A stretch of 10,785 nt of DNA from assembly GCF_938040765.1 (NCBI RefSeq), contig NZ_CALIAA010000306.1, forward strand, positions 1 through 10,785, given 5' to 3'. The notes under the pieces were generated by a model. The model ran no database searches. It was given only the letters and a program-made list of their open reading frames with translations, and was not told where the DNA came from. Positions 5,324 to 10,785 of this stretch are shown here, in pieces (the first letter of the stretch is position 1; each line of letters opens with the position of its first letter). A program made the position numbers and the translations under genes. This DNA is from an uncultured Fretibacterium sp. (GTDB lineage Bacteria > Synergistota > Synergistia > Synergistales > Aminobacteriaceae).

Positions 5324-6498
5324 CGGCCTTCCAGCACGTCCAGAGCCAGGGCGGCCAGGCCGGCGACCCCCAGGGAAAATCCCGATTCGTCCGCGCAGAA
5401 ATCCGGGGAGTGCAGGGGATAGGCCGGGCGTCCTTCCGCCCCCACCCCAAGCCGGAAGTGCGCGCCGGGCACGTGCTCCAGGAAGAGCGCGAAGTCCTCA
5501 CCGCCCATGGAGGGCTCGGGCAGGGTCCTGACGCTCCCGGTGCCGAACAGTTCCGTGAAGACCCCGGTCATCCGATCGAACAGGGCGTCGTCGTTCACCA
5601 CAGGCGGCAGCCCGATGGGAGCCTCCAGGACCGCCCTGCCGCGCAGTGCCGCCGCCGTCCCCTCGACGATGCGCCGGGCGGACTCCAGGATGCGGGCTCC
5701 GACGTCCTTCGAAAGGGCGCGCACCGTTCCGTCGATCACGACCTCTTCCGGGATGATGTTCCCCGCCGTTCCGCCGTGGATCTGCCCCAGGGTCAGGACC
5801 CCGGTCTCGAGCGGCGAAAGTTCGCGGGACACCACCGACTGAAGCGCACAGACGATATGACCGGCGATCAGGATCGGGTCGACGCAGCGGTGCGGATGGG
5901 CCGCGTGCCCCTGACGCCCCGCGACGCGGATGCGGATGGACTGCGCCCCGGCCAGCACCGCCCCCCGCCGTATCCCGACCATCCCGGCCGGAAGGTCGGG
6001 CCAGACGTGGAGCGCGAAAACGGCGTCCATCCCAGGCCCCTCCAGCACCCCGTCCGCGATCATCTCGGCCGCGCCGTCGGGCCCCTCCTCTCCGGGCTGG
6101 AAGATCAGCTTCACCGTCCCGGAGAACGAATCCCTCATCCCCTGAAGCAGCTCGGCAGCCCCCAGGAGGCAGGCCGTGTGGATGTCGTGCCCGCAGACGT
6201 GCGCGCGCCCGGGTACGGTCGAGCGAAACGGAAGTTCGTTCCGCTCCTCCACGGGCAGGGCGTCCATGTCCGCGCGCAGCCCCACGCACCGATTGCCCGG
6301 CCGGCCCTCGATCAGGGCGACGACCCCCGTTTCGGCGCAGCGCCGGACGTTTCCGACGCCGATCTCCGCAAGCACCCGTTCCACGAAGGCAGCCGTCTCC
6401 CCGGTCTCCATGCCCAGTTCGGGATGCGCGTGAATGTGCCGCCGCCACCCCCTGACCCTCTCCTCGAGCGAGCGGGCCCGCCCCAGAATATCTGCCAT
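5320..6498 (-). CDS. M20 family metallopeptidase / amidohydrolase (M20D type)
   Basis: This is a cytoplasmic dinuclear zinc hydrolase of N-acyl amino acids or related amides (IAA-amino acid hydrolase, hippurate or N-acyl-diaminopimelate type). The exact substrate cannot be read from the sequence. The 392 residues show HIHAHPELG (21-29), LRADMDALPVEE (74-85), CGHDIHTA (102-109, ligands Cys102 and His104), QPGEEGPDGA (134-143, catalytic Glu137 and ligand Glu138), ALHVWP (162-167, His164), the dimerisation-domain segment with GRQGHAAHPH (194-203), and PSMGGEDFA (329-337) with LHSPDF (362-367, His363). All key residues are present. The start at 6498 has GAGGGG 6 nt upstream (6505-6510); upstream in-frame ATGs would overlap or precede that site. 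It overlaps the CDF gene by 4 bp. A terminator lies just upstream, so it probably has its own promoter, which I could not locate. Confidence 0.93.
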   Translation of the reverse strand: MADILGRARSLEERVRGWRRHIHAHPELGMETGETAAFVERVLAEIGVGNVRRCAETGVVALIEGRPGNRCVGLRADMDALPVEERNELPFRSTVPGRAHVCGHDIHTACLLGAAELLQGMRDSFSGTVKLIFQPGEEGPDGAAEMIADGVLEGPGMDAVFALHVWPDLPAGMVGIRRGAVLAGAQSIRIRVAGRQGHAAHPHRCVDPILIAGHIVCALQSVVSRELSPLETGVLTLGQIHGGTAGNIIPEEVVIDGTVRALSKDVGARILESARRIVEGTAAALRGRAVLEAPIGLPPVVNDDALFDRMTGVFTELFGTGSVRTLPEPSMGGEDFALFLEHVPGAHFRLGVGAEGRPAYPLHSPDFCADESGFSLGVAGLAALALDVLEGR

Positions 6499-6569
6499 CA
6501 CAAACCCCTCCCCCATACAGACACGGGGGACCACCACGGCGGCGCCCCCCAGCCTCCCCTTCCCGCCGA

Positions 6570-6609
6570 AAAACGCCGGCCGGGGTGCTTCCGTCCTGCC
6601 CCAGCCGGC
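6570..6609 (-). terminator. Rho-independent terminator of the yedE-tusA unit
   Basis: On the minus strand GCCGGC and GGGG pair with CCCC and GCCGGC, with one internal C/A mismatch and a 13-nt loop (arms 6575-6585 and 6599-6609). Five T follow directly (6570-6574). It lies about 30 bp after the tusA stop and separates that unit from the peptidase-CDF pair. Confidence 0.75.
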
Positions 6610-6637
6610 CGTAACCTCAAGACGATATTTCTCCCGC

Positions 6638-6856
6638 TCAGCGTTCCAGGATCACCCGGAACCCGCCGTCGCGCTCCTCCTTCGTCGCGCGCCAGCCCTT
6701 GTTCTCCGCAAACCGCGCGACGTTGTCGCGCGAGGTCGCGGTGTCCACCAGCACCTCGACCCGCCCCGAACTCAGACCCGCCAAAGCCTTTTTCGTCTCC
6801 ATCACGGGCTGGGGGCAGGAGAGCCCGGAGGCGTTCACCGTAATGCAGTCGCTCAT
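6638..6856 (-). CDS. TusA/YedF-family sulfur-carrier protein
   Basis: The 72-residue protein is a complete TusA/SirA-like (PF01206-type) domain. Its first strand and active-site loop read GLSCPQPVMETKKAL (11-25) with the Cys-Pro-x-Pro motif, Cys14 being the persulfide-carrying residue in this family. The rest, VEVLVDTATSRDNVARFAEN (33-52) and a GGFRVIL end (64-70), fits the two-helix, four-strand fold. TusA proteins pass sulfane sulfur to partners. Next to YedE it is usually called YedF and is linked to selenium metabolism, or to thiosulfate uptake in TsuA/TsuB pairs. The ATG is set by GGGAGGT 7 nt upstream (6864-6870). It starts 17 bp after the yedE stop and ends before a terminator, so the two form an operon. 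Confidence 0.93.
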   Translation of the reverse strand: MSDCITVNASGLSCPQPVMETKKALAGLSSGRVEVLVDTATSRDNVARFAENKGWRATKEERDGGFRVILER

Positions 6857-6873
6857 GACCCGCACCTCCCGAT

Positions 6874-7956
6874 TCAGGCCGCGCGGGTCCGGCTGGCGAA
6901 CCCGACGGCGAGACAGAACACGAGCCCGATGATCGTCACCGGGATCCCCATGGGGCCGACGCCCGCACCGCTGCTGGCCGCGGAGAAGTTGTGGGCGAAG
7001 GCCGCGCCCGTCAGCATCCCCAGGACAAAGACGGCCGCGTCCCCGTCGCCCTCGCCCGCCATGATGAGCTGCCGCCCCGGGCACCCGCCCGCCAGGGTGA
7101 AGGCCAGGCCGGAGAGCACCATGCCCATGAAGTTCCAAAGGTCCTGAGTGTGGGCCACGGGCTGCTTCTCAAAGCCGGGGTGGAAGTAGCCGAGGGCGTA
7201 GTTCGCGGCGAAGGCGACGACGGTGAAAGCGAGGATCCCCTTGAACAGGTGCCCGTCCCCCATCATGAAGAGGTCGCGCAGGGCTCCGACGGTGCAGAAG
7301 CGGCTGCGCTGCGCCAACCAGCCGACGACAAGCCCGACGGCCAGCGATATATACAGGGGCGCATGCTGTGCGCCCGGCCCCTTCTCCGAGAAGAAGATCG
7401 GCCCCGTCCCCTCGGGACCGAACAGGGGCTTGAGGACGGCGAACGCCAGCAGCGCCACCGCCATCACGGGAAGGACGAGGCCCGCCGCCCTGGGGTTGCG
7501 CTCGGCCGCGCCGAGGCTGAACCCGTTCCAGAGGAAGGCGATGCCGATCAGGATGCCCACGATCAGGCCCCCGATCCCATAGAGGGCGTTCCAATCGCCG
7601 CCCGCAAGGCGCAGGTAGGCCCGCCAGGGGCAGCCCAGGAAGACGAGCGCGCCGAACATGGCGCACATTCCGAGGAAGAAGCGGACGACGGGCGAGGACC
7701 CGCCGCGGGGCGAGTACTCCCGGAACGCCAGGGAGGAGAAAAACGCCCCCAGGATGAAGCCCGGGATCTCCGGGCGAAGGTACTGCACCACGGCCGCGCG
7801 GTGCAGGCCCAGCGCGCCGGCGATGTCGCGCGTGAAGCAGGCGACGCAGAAACCCATGTTGCCGGGGTTGCCGAGCTTGACCAGCAGCACGGCGAGGAGC
7901 CCCAGAATCCCGCCGGTCACCCAGGGCCCATGGCGGGACGTCAGCAGCTTATCCAT
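6874..7956 (-). CDS. yedE: YedE-family membrane transporter (putative selenium or thiosulfate uptake)
   Basis: This is a multi-pass inner-membrane protein of the YeeE/YedE family, 360 residues from the chosen start. Family hallmarks are GFCVACFTRDIAGALGLHRA (35-54), FLGCPWRAYLRLAGGDW (106-122), RSRFCTVGALRD (217-228) and AGGCPGRQLIMAGEGDGDA (289-307). The conserved cysteines Cys37, Cys40, Cys109, Cys221 and Cys292 lie near the centre of helix-breaking loops, as expected for passing a sulfur- or selenium-bearing ion. The segment order resembles the selenium-associated YedE subgroup more than E. coli YeeE (TsuA, thiosulfate), but I cannot settle the substrate. ATG 7956 has GGAGGT 8 nt upstream (7965-7970). 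An open extension to 8079 is low-complexity Ala/Arg and was rejected. The tusA-like gene follows at 17 bp. Confidence 0.9.
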   Translation of the reverse strand: MDKLLTSRHGPWVTGGILGLLAVLLVKLGNPGNMGFCVACFTRDIAGALGLHRAAVVQYLRPEIPGFILGAFFSSLAFREYSPRGGSSPVVRFFLGMCAMFGALVFLGCPWRAYLRLAGGDWNALYGIGGLIVGILIGIAFLWNGFSLGAAERNPRAAGLVLPVMAVALLAFAVLKPLFGPEGTGPIFFSEKGPGAQHAPLYISLAVGLVVGWLAQRSRFCTVGALRDLFMMGDGHLFKGILAFTVVAFAANYALGYFHPGFEKQPVAHTQDLWNFMGMVLSGLAFTLAGGCPGRQLIMAGEGDGDAAVFVLGMLTGAAFAHNFSAASSGAGVGPMGIPVTIIGLVFCLAVGFASRTRAA

Positions 7957-7990
7957 AAGAACCGACCTCCATTCAAGCAATGAAGCGAAT

Positions 7991-8013
7991 GCGGCGGGGC
8001 GCGGGCCCGCCGC
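7991..8013 (-). other. GC-rich hairpin in the yedE leader, near the ribosome binding site
   Basis: GCGGCGGG (7991-7998) pairs perfectly with CCCGCCGC (8006-8013) around a 7-nt loop. In the yedE transcript it lies about 20 nt before the GGAGGT Shine-Dalgarno. No T-run follows, so it is more likely a translational or stability element than a terminator. Confidence 0.45.
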
Positions 8014-8051
8014 CGCGGGGGAGACAACGGAAAAACGACACGCGGATCGAA

Positions 8052-8070
8052 CGGAGAGCGACGCTCCCCG
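8052..8070 (-). other. Second hairpin in the yedE leader
   Basis: On the minus strand CGGGGAGC and GCTCTCCG form an 8-bp stem with one G-T wobble and a 3-nt loop. Its role is unknown. Confidence 0.35.
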
Positions 8071-8202
8071 CAGGGCCACTCAAACGGCATTCGGACATCA
8101 GGTCACGCGGCCCACCTCCCCTCCGCCGCCCTCAAAAAACCTCGCCAAGACCGGCCCGAACGGCCTCGAACCCATCCTCGGCGCAACCCATTCCCTGTTT
8201 TT

Positions 8203-8211
8203 ATTGTAGCA
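8203..8211 (-). promoter_or_regulatory. Extended -10 promoter element of yedE
   Basis: On the minus strand the sequence reads TGCTACAAT, an extended -10 (TGn followed by TACAAT, 5 of 6). There is no recognisable -35 at the usual distance, which is common for extended -10 promoters. It sits in a local AT-rich patch and implies a leader of about 240 nt. Confidence 0.5.
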
Positions 8212-8381
8212 GATGCTCCCGTTCCATGCCGCACTTCCGTCGTTTCTACCGAGCGAATACCCCGTACAACCCCTCCTTCCCCTCAAAGGAATCGACGTTA
8301 CACTGAAACGCGTAGTATTTGGAGAAGGGCCTCTTTGCCGTTTACCTGCGGCGCGGCCCATTCAGGAAAGGAGTTTTTAAC

Positions 8382-9110
8382 ATGATCGGAAGTCGGTTCA
8401 AAATTGCGGCGGCGCTGCTGACCGCGGCGGCATTCCTCTTCGGCGGGAGCATGGCCTACGCGGCAAGCCCGGACGTCGCTCCCTCGCTGACCTTTTCGAT
8501 GCTCACGCACCAGGAGGAGGGGTTCGACGCCTCGATCCAGATCCCGATCCTCGTCGGGACGGGCAACGCCGATCTGGAGGCGGCGGTGAACGCCCGCAGC
8601 CTGGAGGCCTCCGTGGCCCTCTACAGGGACTTCATGTCGAAGATGGCGGAGCTGAAGGCGGAGGGGTCCAAGAACTATGCGCTGACGGCCGTCAGCAAGG
8701 TGGCCGCGTACGGGGACGGTCTGCTGACGCTGGAGCACAGCAGGACCGAGGCCATGGCCTCGTCCGAGACCGTCGTCCGCTACGAGACCATCGACCTCGG
8801 AACCGGCCGGGAGCTTGCCCTCTCGGACCTCTTCAAGGACGACGGCTACTCCAAGGTCCTGAGCGGCATTGTCAAGGCCCAGATGAAGGAGCAGATGAAG
8901 AAGGACGAGTCGAAGTCCTACTTCCTGGACGAGCTGGAGAAGAACTTCGAAATCGGCAAGGACCAGCCCTTCTACATCGAGAGCGGCAAGCTCGTCCTCG
9001 TCTTCAACCAGGGGACCGTGGCGCCCTACTCCATGGGGACCTGCACGTTCGAGATCCCCACGAAGGAGATTCAGGGCTCCCTGGCCCCCTCGCAGAACCG
9101 CCTGAGGTAA
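8382..9110 (+). CDS. Secreted DUF4163/DUF3298 (RsiV-like) protein
   Basis: The 242-residue protein begins with a clear signal peptide: Arg5 and Lys7, a hydrophobic core IAAALLTAAAFLF (8-20) and a probable cleavage after AYA (25-27). The mature part fits the DUF4163 plus DUF3298 layout. Residues about 35-130 form the first half; the second half starts with YETIDLGTGRELALSDLF (134-151) and ends with the typical VFNQGTVAPYSMGT (207-220) and FEIP (223-226). These domains occur in RsiV-type anti-sigma factors and in PdaC-like cell-wall proteins. Here there is no transmembrane anchor after the signal and no sigma factor gene beside it, so an envelope-exported, possibly ligand-binding protein is the safer call. 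The start has AAAGGAG 8 nt upstream (8367-8373). The upstream in-frame ATG at 8319 precedes this site and is rejected. It is monocistronic, closed by a strong terminator. Confidence 0.85.
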   Translation: MIGSRFKIAAALLTAAAFLFGGSMAYAASPDVAPSLTFSMLTHQEEGFDASIQIPILVGTGNADLEAAVNARSLEASVALYRDFMSKMAELKAEGSKNYALTAVSKVAAYGDGLLTLEHSRTEAMASSETVVRYETIDLGTGRELALSDLFKDDGYSKVLSGIVKAQMKEQMKKDESKSYFLDELEKNFEIGKDQPFYIESGKLVLVFNQGTVAPYSMGTCTFEIPTKEIQGSLAPSQNRLR

Positions 9111-9117
9111 CGCGTAC

Positions 9118-9157
9118 AAAAAAGGACGGGCCCCTGCGACGGGCCCGTCCTTTTTTT
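9118..9157. terminator. Strong bidirectional rho-independent terminator
   Basis: GGACGGGCCC (9124-9133) pairs perfectly with GGGCCCGTCC (9141-9150) around a 7-nt loop. It is flanked by six A (9118-9123) and seven T (9151-9157). The A/T flanks give a U-run on either strand, so it can serve both the DUF3298 gene (plus) and the small membrane protein gene (minus). Confidence 0.92.
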
Positions 9158-9215
9158 CGTGGGGCGGCCGCGGTCGGAAAGGAGCCCCGACCCCGGCCGT
9201 TTCCGCGTGAAACGG

Positions 9216-9374
9216 CTACAGCCCGCCCTTGTAGACCTTCAGACCCGCGTAGAGCAGCCCGACGACCGCCAGCCCAATGAGCAGAACCTTCACCAGGGCA
9301 GGAATGGCCTGGACAACAAGGGAAACCACCACCAGGGCGATGGCCCCCAGCACGACTAAAGTCATGATCGACAT
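9216..9374 (-). CDS. Small two-helix membrane protein, 52 residues, unknown
   Basis: I do not recognise this protein. Translation of 9374 to 9216 gives an uninterrupted 52-residue frame from ATG to TAG. It has two hydrophobic stretches, about residues 4-22 (TLVVLGAIALVVVSLVVQA) and 27-46, separated by a short IPALVKV turn, and ends in KVYKGGL. Almost every residue is membrane-compatible, and the charges (Lys29, Lys46, Lys49) lie in the turn and tail, as in real small hairpin membrane proteins. AAAGGGGG lies 11 nt before the ATG (9386-9393), a little far, and a second ATG follows at codon 4. A TATAAC at 9408-9413 may be its -10 box. The bidirectional terminator lies about 58 bp beyond its stop. 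It is 93 bp downstream of the YkvI-type gene on the same strand. Confidence 0.65.
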   Translation of the reverse strand: MSIMTLVVLGAIALVVVSLVVQAIPALVKVLLIGLAVVGLLYAGLKVYKGGL

Positions 9375-9407
9375 TCCGTAAACATCCCCCTTTGTCCGAG
9401 ATCGCTT

Positions 9408-9413
9408 GTTATA
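9408..9413 (-). promoter_or_regulatory. Possible -10 box of the small membrane protein gene
   Basis: On the minus strand this reads TATAAC (5 of 6), about 34 nt before the ATG at 9374. No convincing -35 is present, so the gene may instead be read through from the YkvI-type gene upstream. Confidence 0.3.
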
Positions 9414-9467
9414 GAATCCACTTTAGCCCGACCGGGCTCCCCTCGAAAGCGTACTTCTACGGTCCTT

Positions 9468-10625
9468 CTATCCCTCGGCCGCCACCGCCGGCGTCCGGGC
9501 CGTGCGCAGAACCCGCCAGAACGCTACCAGGAGGATCGGAGCGACGATCAACGGGGCCGACATCGCCCCAACCCAGGCATACCCCTTGGCAATCAGGGGG
9601 ATCAACCCATAGCTGGCCACGCACCACGAGGCCACGACGTAGACCGCGGATGCGGCGACGTCCACCTTCCGGGAGGCGGGCCTTCCCGTTCGGGCGCTCC
9701 ACCACGCGGTGATGCGGCGGGTGCTGCCGTAGATCAGGCCGACACCGGTCGACACCACGGCCAGCAGGATGAGCGCGGAGACCAGGACCACGCCGAGCGC
9801 TCCACCGCCCCCATGCTGCGTGATGTAGGTCACCGGGGCACGCTCGGAGAGGATGGCGGGGAAGTGAAGAAGGGCTCCGACGCTGGCGAGCGTCAGCATT
9901 CCCGCGTTCACGCAGAAGCCGAGGAGCGTGGTGCGGTTCACGTCGCGGGCGGTCCTGAGTCCGTCCGCCACTGCGGTGTAGGCACCTACCAGCGAACACT
10001 GGAGCGCCGCGTACTTGACGCTCTGCCACAGGGCCGGCCAGAAACCGCCCTCGGCCTCGGGGAGCTCCCGCATCACCTGAAGAAGCCGCGGGAAGTTGGC
10101 GACGAGGTTCGAACTGTAGATGACCAGCATCCCCGCGATGATCAGCAGGGACATGACCGTGGAGGCCTTGCGCACCGTCCCGGACCCCCAGATGGTGAGG
10201 GAGAGGATCAGGACGGCCAGCCCCACGGTGCCCACATGATAGGGAATGTCCGGGAAGATATGGTTCAGGACCGTTCCGCCCGTCGCAAAGGCGACCCCCG
10301 TCGCGAGCAGGAGGATGATCAGGTACATGGCCTCGATCAGCATGGAGAATACGGGCTCCAGCCAACCCAACGGCTCGAAATACCGCACGCTCCAGCTGTG
10401 ATAATCATAAACCCCGTGCCGGACCGCAAACTGCCACGCGCACCAGAGCACCAGCGCGATGAGCCCGACCGACAGGATCGGGGTAAACACCGCGTACCAC
10501 CCATATTTGACGTAAAAATCGACCAACTGCCTTCCGCTGGCGAACCCTCCGCCGAAATGCGTTGCAAACCACACGAACGCGACGGAACAACACACACCCC
10601 ACCTGGAATCCGAGTTACCCGACAT
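9468..10625 (-). CDS. YkvI-family membrane protein, probable permease
   Basis: The 385-residue polytopic protein has about ten to eleven hydrophobic segments. Its first helix is interrupted by a glycine-rich stretch, FATHFGGGFASGRQLVDFYV (20-39), followed by a Y-G-W turn. This is the signature I associate with the Bacillus YkvI family, related to the APC/LeuT-like transporter fold. Such a glycine break normally forms a substrate or ion site. Further typical features are SMLIEAMYLIILLLATG (94-110) and VSTGVGLIYGSTRRI (291-305). The substrate is unknown. The start at 10625 has AGAGGTG 5 nt upstream (10631-10637). The frame is open to 10706, but that extension is Arg-rich and crosses the upstream terminator flank. 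A GC-rich imperfect hairpin (10657-10682) lies in its leader. A terminator upstream makes it an independent unit. Confidence 0.88.
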   Translation of the reverse strand: MSGNSDSRWGVCCSVAFVWFATHFGGGFASGRQLVDFYVKYGWYAVFTPILSVGLIALVLWCAWQFAVRHGVYDYHSWSVRYFEPLGWLEPVFSMLIEAMYLIILLLATGVAFATGGTVLNHIFPDIPYHVGTVGLAVLILSLTIWGSGTVRKASTVMSLLIIAGMLVIYSSNLVANFPRLLQVMRELPEAEGGFWPALWQSVKYAALQCSLVGAYTAVADGLRTARDVNRTTLLGFCVNAGMLTLASVGALLHFPAILSERAPVTYITQHGGGGALGVVLVSALILLAVVSTGVGLIYGSTRRITAWWSARTGRPASRKVDVAASAVYVVASWCVASYGLIPLIAKGYAWVGAMSAPLIVAPILLVAFWRVLRTARTPAVAAEG

Positions 10626-10706
10626 ACCGACACCTCTTTTTCCGAATATTCGACGCCGTTCCGGGGCCCTCCGCCCCGAACGCATCCGAAATCTTCCAAG
10701 TAACAA

Positions 10707-10737
10707 AAAGCCGGGACCCTCAAGGGGTCCCGGCTTT
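10707..10737 (-). terminator. Rho-independent terminator of the gene entering from the right
   Basis: AAAGCCGGGACCC (10707-10719) pairs perfectly with GGGTCCCGGCTTT (10725-10737) around a 5-nt loop. On the minus strand the 3' arm ends in a T-run interrupted by one G. It lies about 22 bp after a possible stop codon at 10760-10762 and before the YkvI-type gene. Confidence 0.8.
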
Positions 10738-10759
10738 GGAGGCTTTTCGACAACGGCGC

Positions 10760-10785
10760 CTAAACGCCGACCGCTCCCAAAGAGG
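10760..10785 (-). CDS. Possible 3' end of a gene cut by the right edge
   Basis: On the minus strand one frame entering from the right edge reads SLGAVGV and stops with TAG at 10760-10762, about 22 nt before the terminator. The spacing is what a last gene in an operon would show. Seven codons are too few to prove a gene or suggest a function. Confidence 0.3.

Larger units (their letters stand above)
7957..8381. other. Divergent intergenic region with long yedE leader
   Basis: This 425-bp stretch holds no convincing gene. Its left part (7957 to about 8196) would be the transcribed leader of yedE. It contains two stable hairpins (7991-8013 and 8052-8070) and a run of six A (T on the transcript) near 8132-8137 with no stem before it. 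The right part must contain the promoter of the secreted DUF3298 gene. The only candidate I see is a TAGTAT at 8313-8318 with a poor -35, which I do not trust. Confidence 0.5.

Noticed and set aside
5410..6843. Plus-strand open frame of 477 codons
   Set aside because: It lies across the M20 gene, a terminator and tusA on the other strand, all of which have clear motifs. Its Pro/Arg/Gly-rich sequence has no family features.
7957..8079. N-terminal extension of YedE
   Set aside because: The added residues are Ala/Arg/Ser-rich and cover hairpin-forming leader DNA; the GGAGGT at 7965-7970 fixes the later start.
8098..8361. Minus-strand frame of 87 codons in the divergent intergenic region
   Set aside because: It spans the yedE promoter and the ribosome-site region of the DUF3298 gene, and is Gly/Arg-rich with no family resemblance.
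8298..9119. Minus-strand open frame opposite the DUF3298 gene
   Set aside because: It is antisense to a gene with a signal peptide, a good ribosome site and a terminator; its composition is shadow-like.
9425..9438. Short inverted repeat AGCCCG/CGGGCT after the YkvI-type gene
   Set aside because: Considered as a terminator for that gene, but the stem is only 5-6 bp, the loop is tiny and no T-run follows on the minus strand.
9813..10703. Plus-strand open frame opposite the YkvI-type gene
   Set aside because: Gly/Asp/Arg/His-rich shadow frame with no domain, antisense to a well-formed polytopic membrane protein.

Overview
The window is high-GC bacterial DNA. A hand count of one 60-base row in the peptidase gene gave about 70% GC. 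It is densely packed with short operons, strong Shine-Dalgarno sequences and many multi-pass membrane proteins. A class I DhnA-type aldolase, a YedE/TusA pair, a YkvI-family permease and an M20 amidohydrolase together suggest an anaerobic, amino-acid-using bacterium. Synergistota (Fretibacterium or Pyramidobacter-like) is my best guess, but no rRNA or marker gene here proves it. I see no tRNA, rRNA, CRISPR array, insertion sequence or integrase.

Layout, left to right. On the minus strand, fbaB (89-1153) has its own promoter and follows an HdeD-type membrane protein (1320-1853). The upstream region of that second gene carries a 13-bp direct repeat next to a good -10 box. On the plus strand, 2081-3295 encodes a 404-residue membrane protein, probably a secondary transporter, and ends before a perfect 13-bp hairpin (3333-3368). 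A plus-strand cassette of three tightly coupled small genes follows (3439-4380): a DUF3990 protein of the ADP-ribosyltransferase-like fold, an unrecognised 81-residue protein and a DUF3791 protein. Its GC is only about 50%, so it looks acquired. I read it as a toxin-antitoxin-like or defence module, and it is the most interesting part of the window.

On the minus strand again, an M20 amidohydrolase (5320-6498) overlaps a zinc-type CDF exporter (4430-5323) by 4 bp. Upstream of them, and separated by a rho-independent terminator (about 6570-6609), lies a yedE-tusA pair (7956 down to 6638) for selenium or thiosulfate sulfur handling. It has a roughly 240-nt leader containing two hairpins. The 425-bp divergent region then leads to a plus-strand secreted DUF4163/DUF3298 protein (8382-9110), closed by a strong bidirectional terminator.

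On the far side of that terminator is a short minus-strand gene (9216-9374) for a 52-residue, two-helix membrane protein, which is easily missed because of its size. Last come a YkvI-family permease (9468-10625), a terminator (10707-10737) and probably the last few codons of another minus-strand gene cut by the right edge.

The genes do not form one pathway. They are a set of small metabolic, transport and envelope-stress units with one foreign-looking cassette inserted between convergent or adjacent operons.
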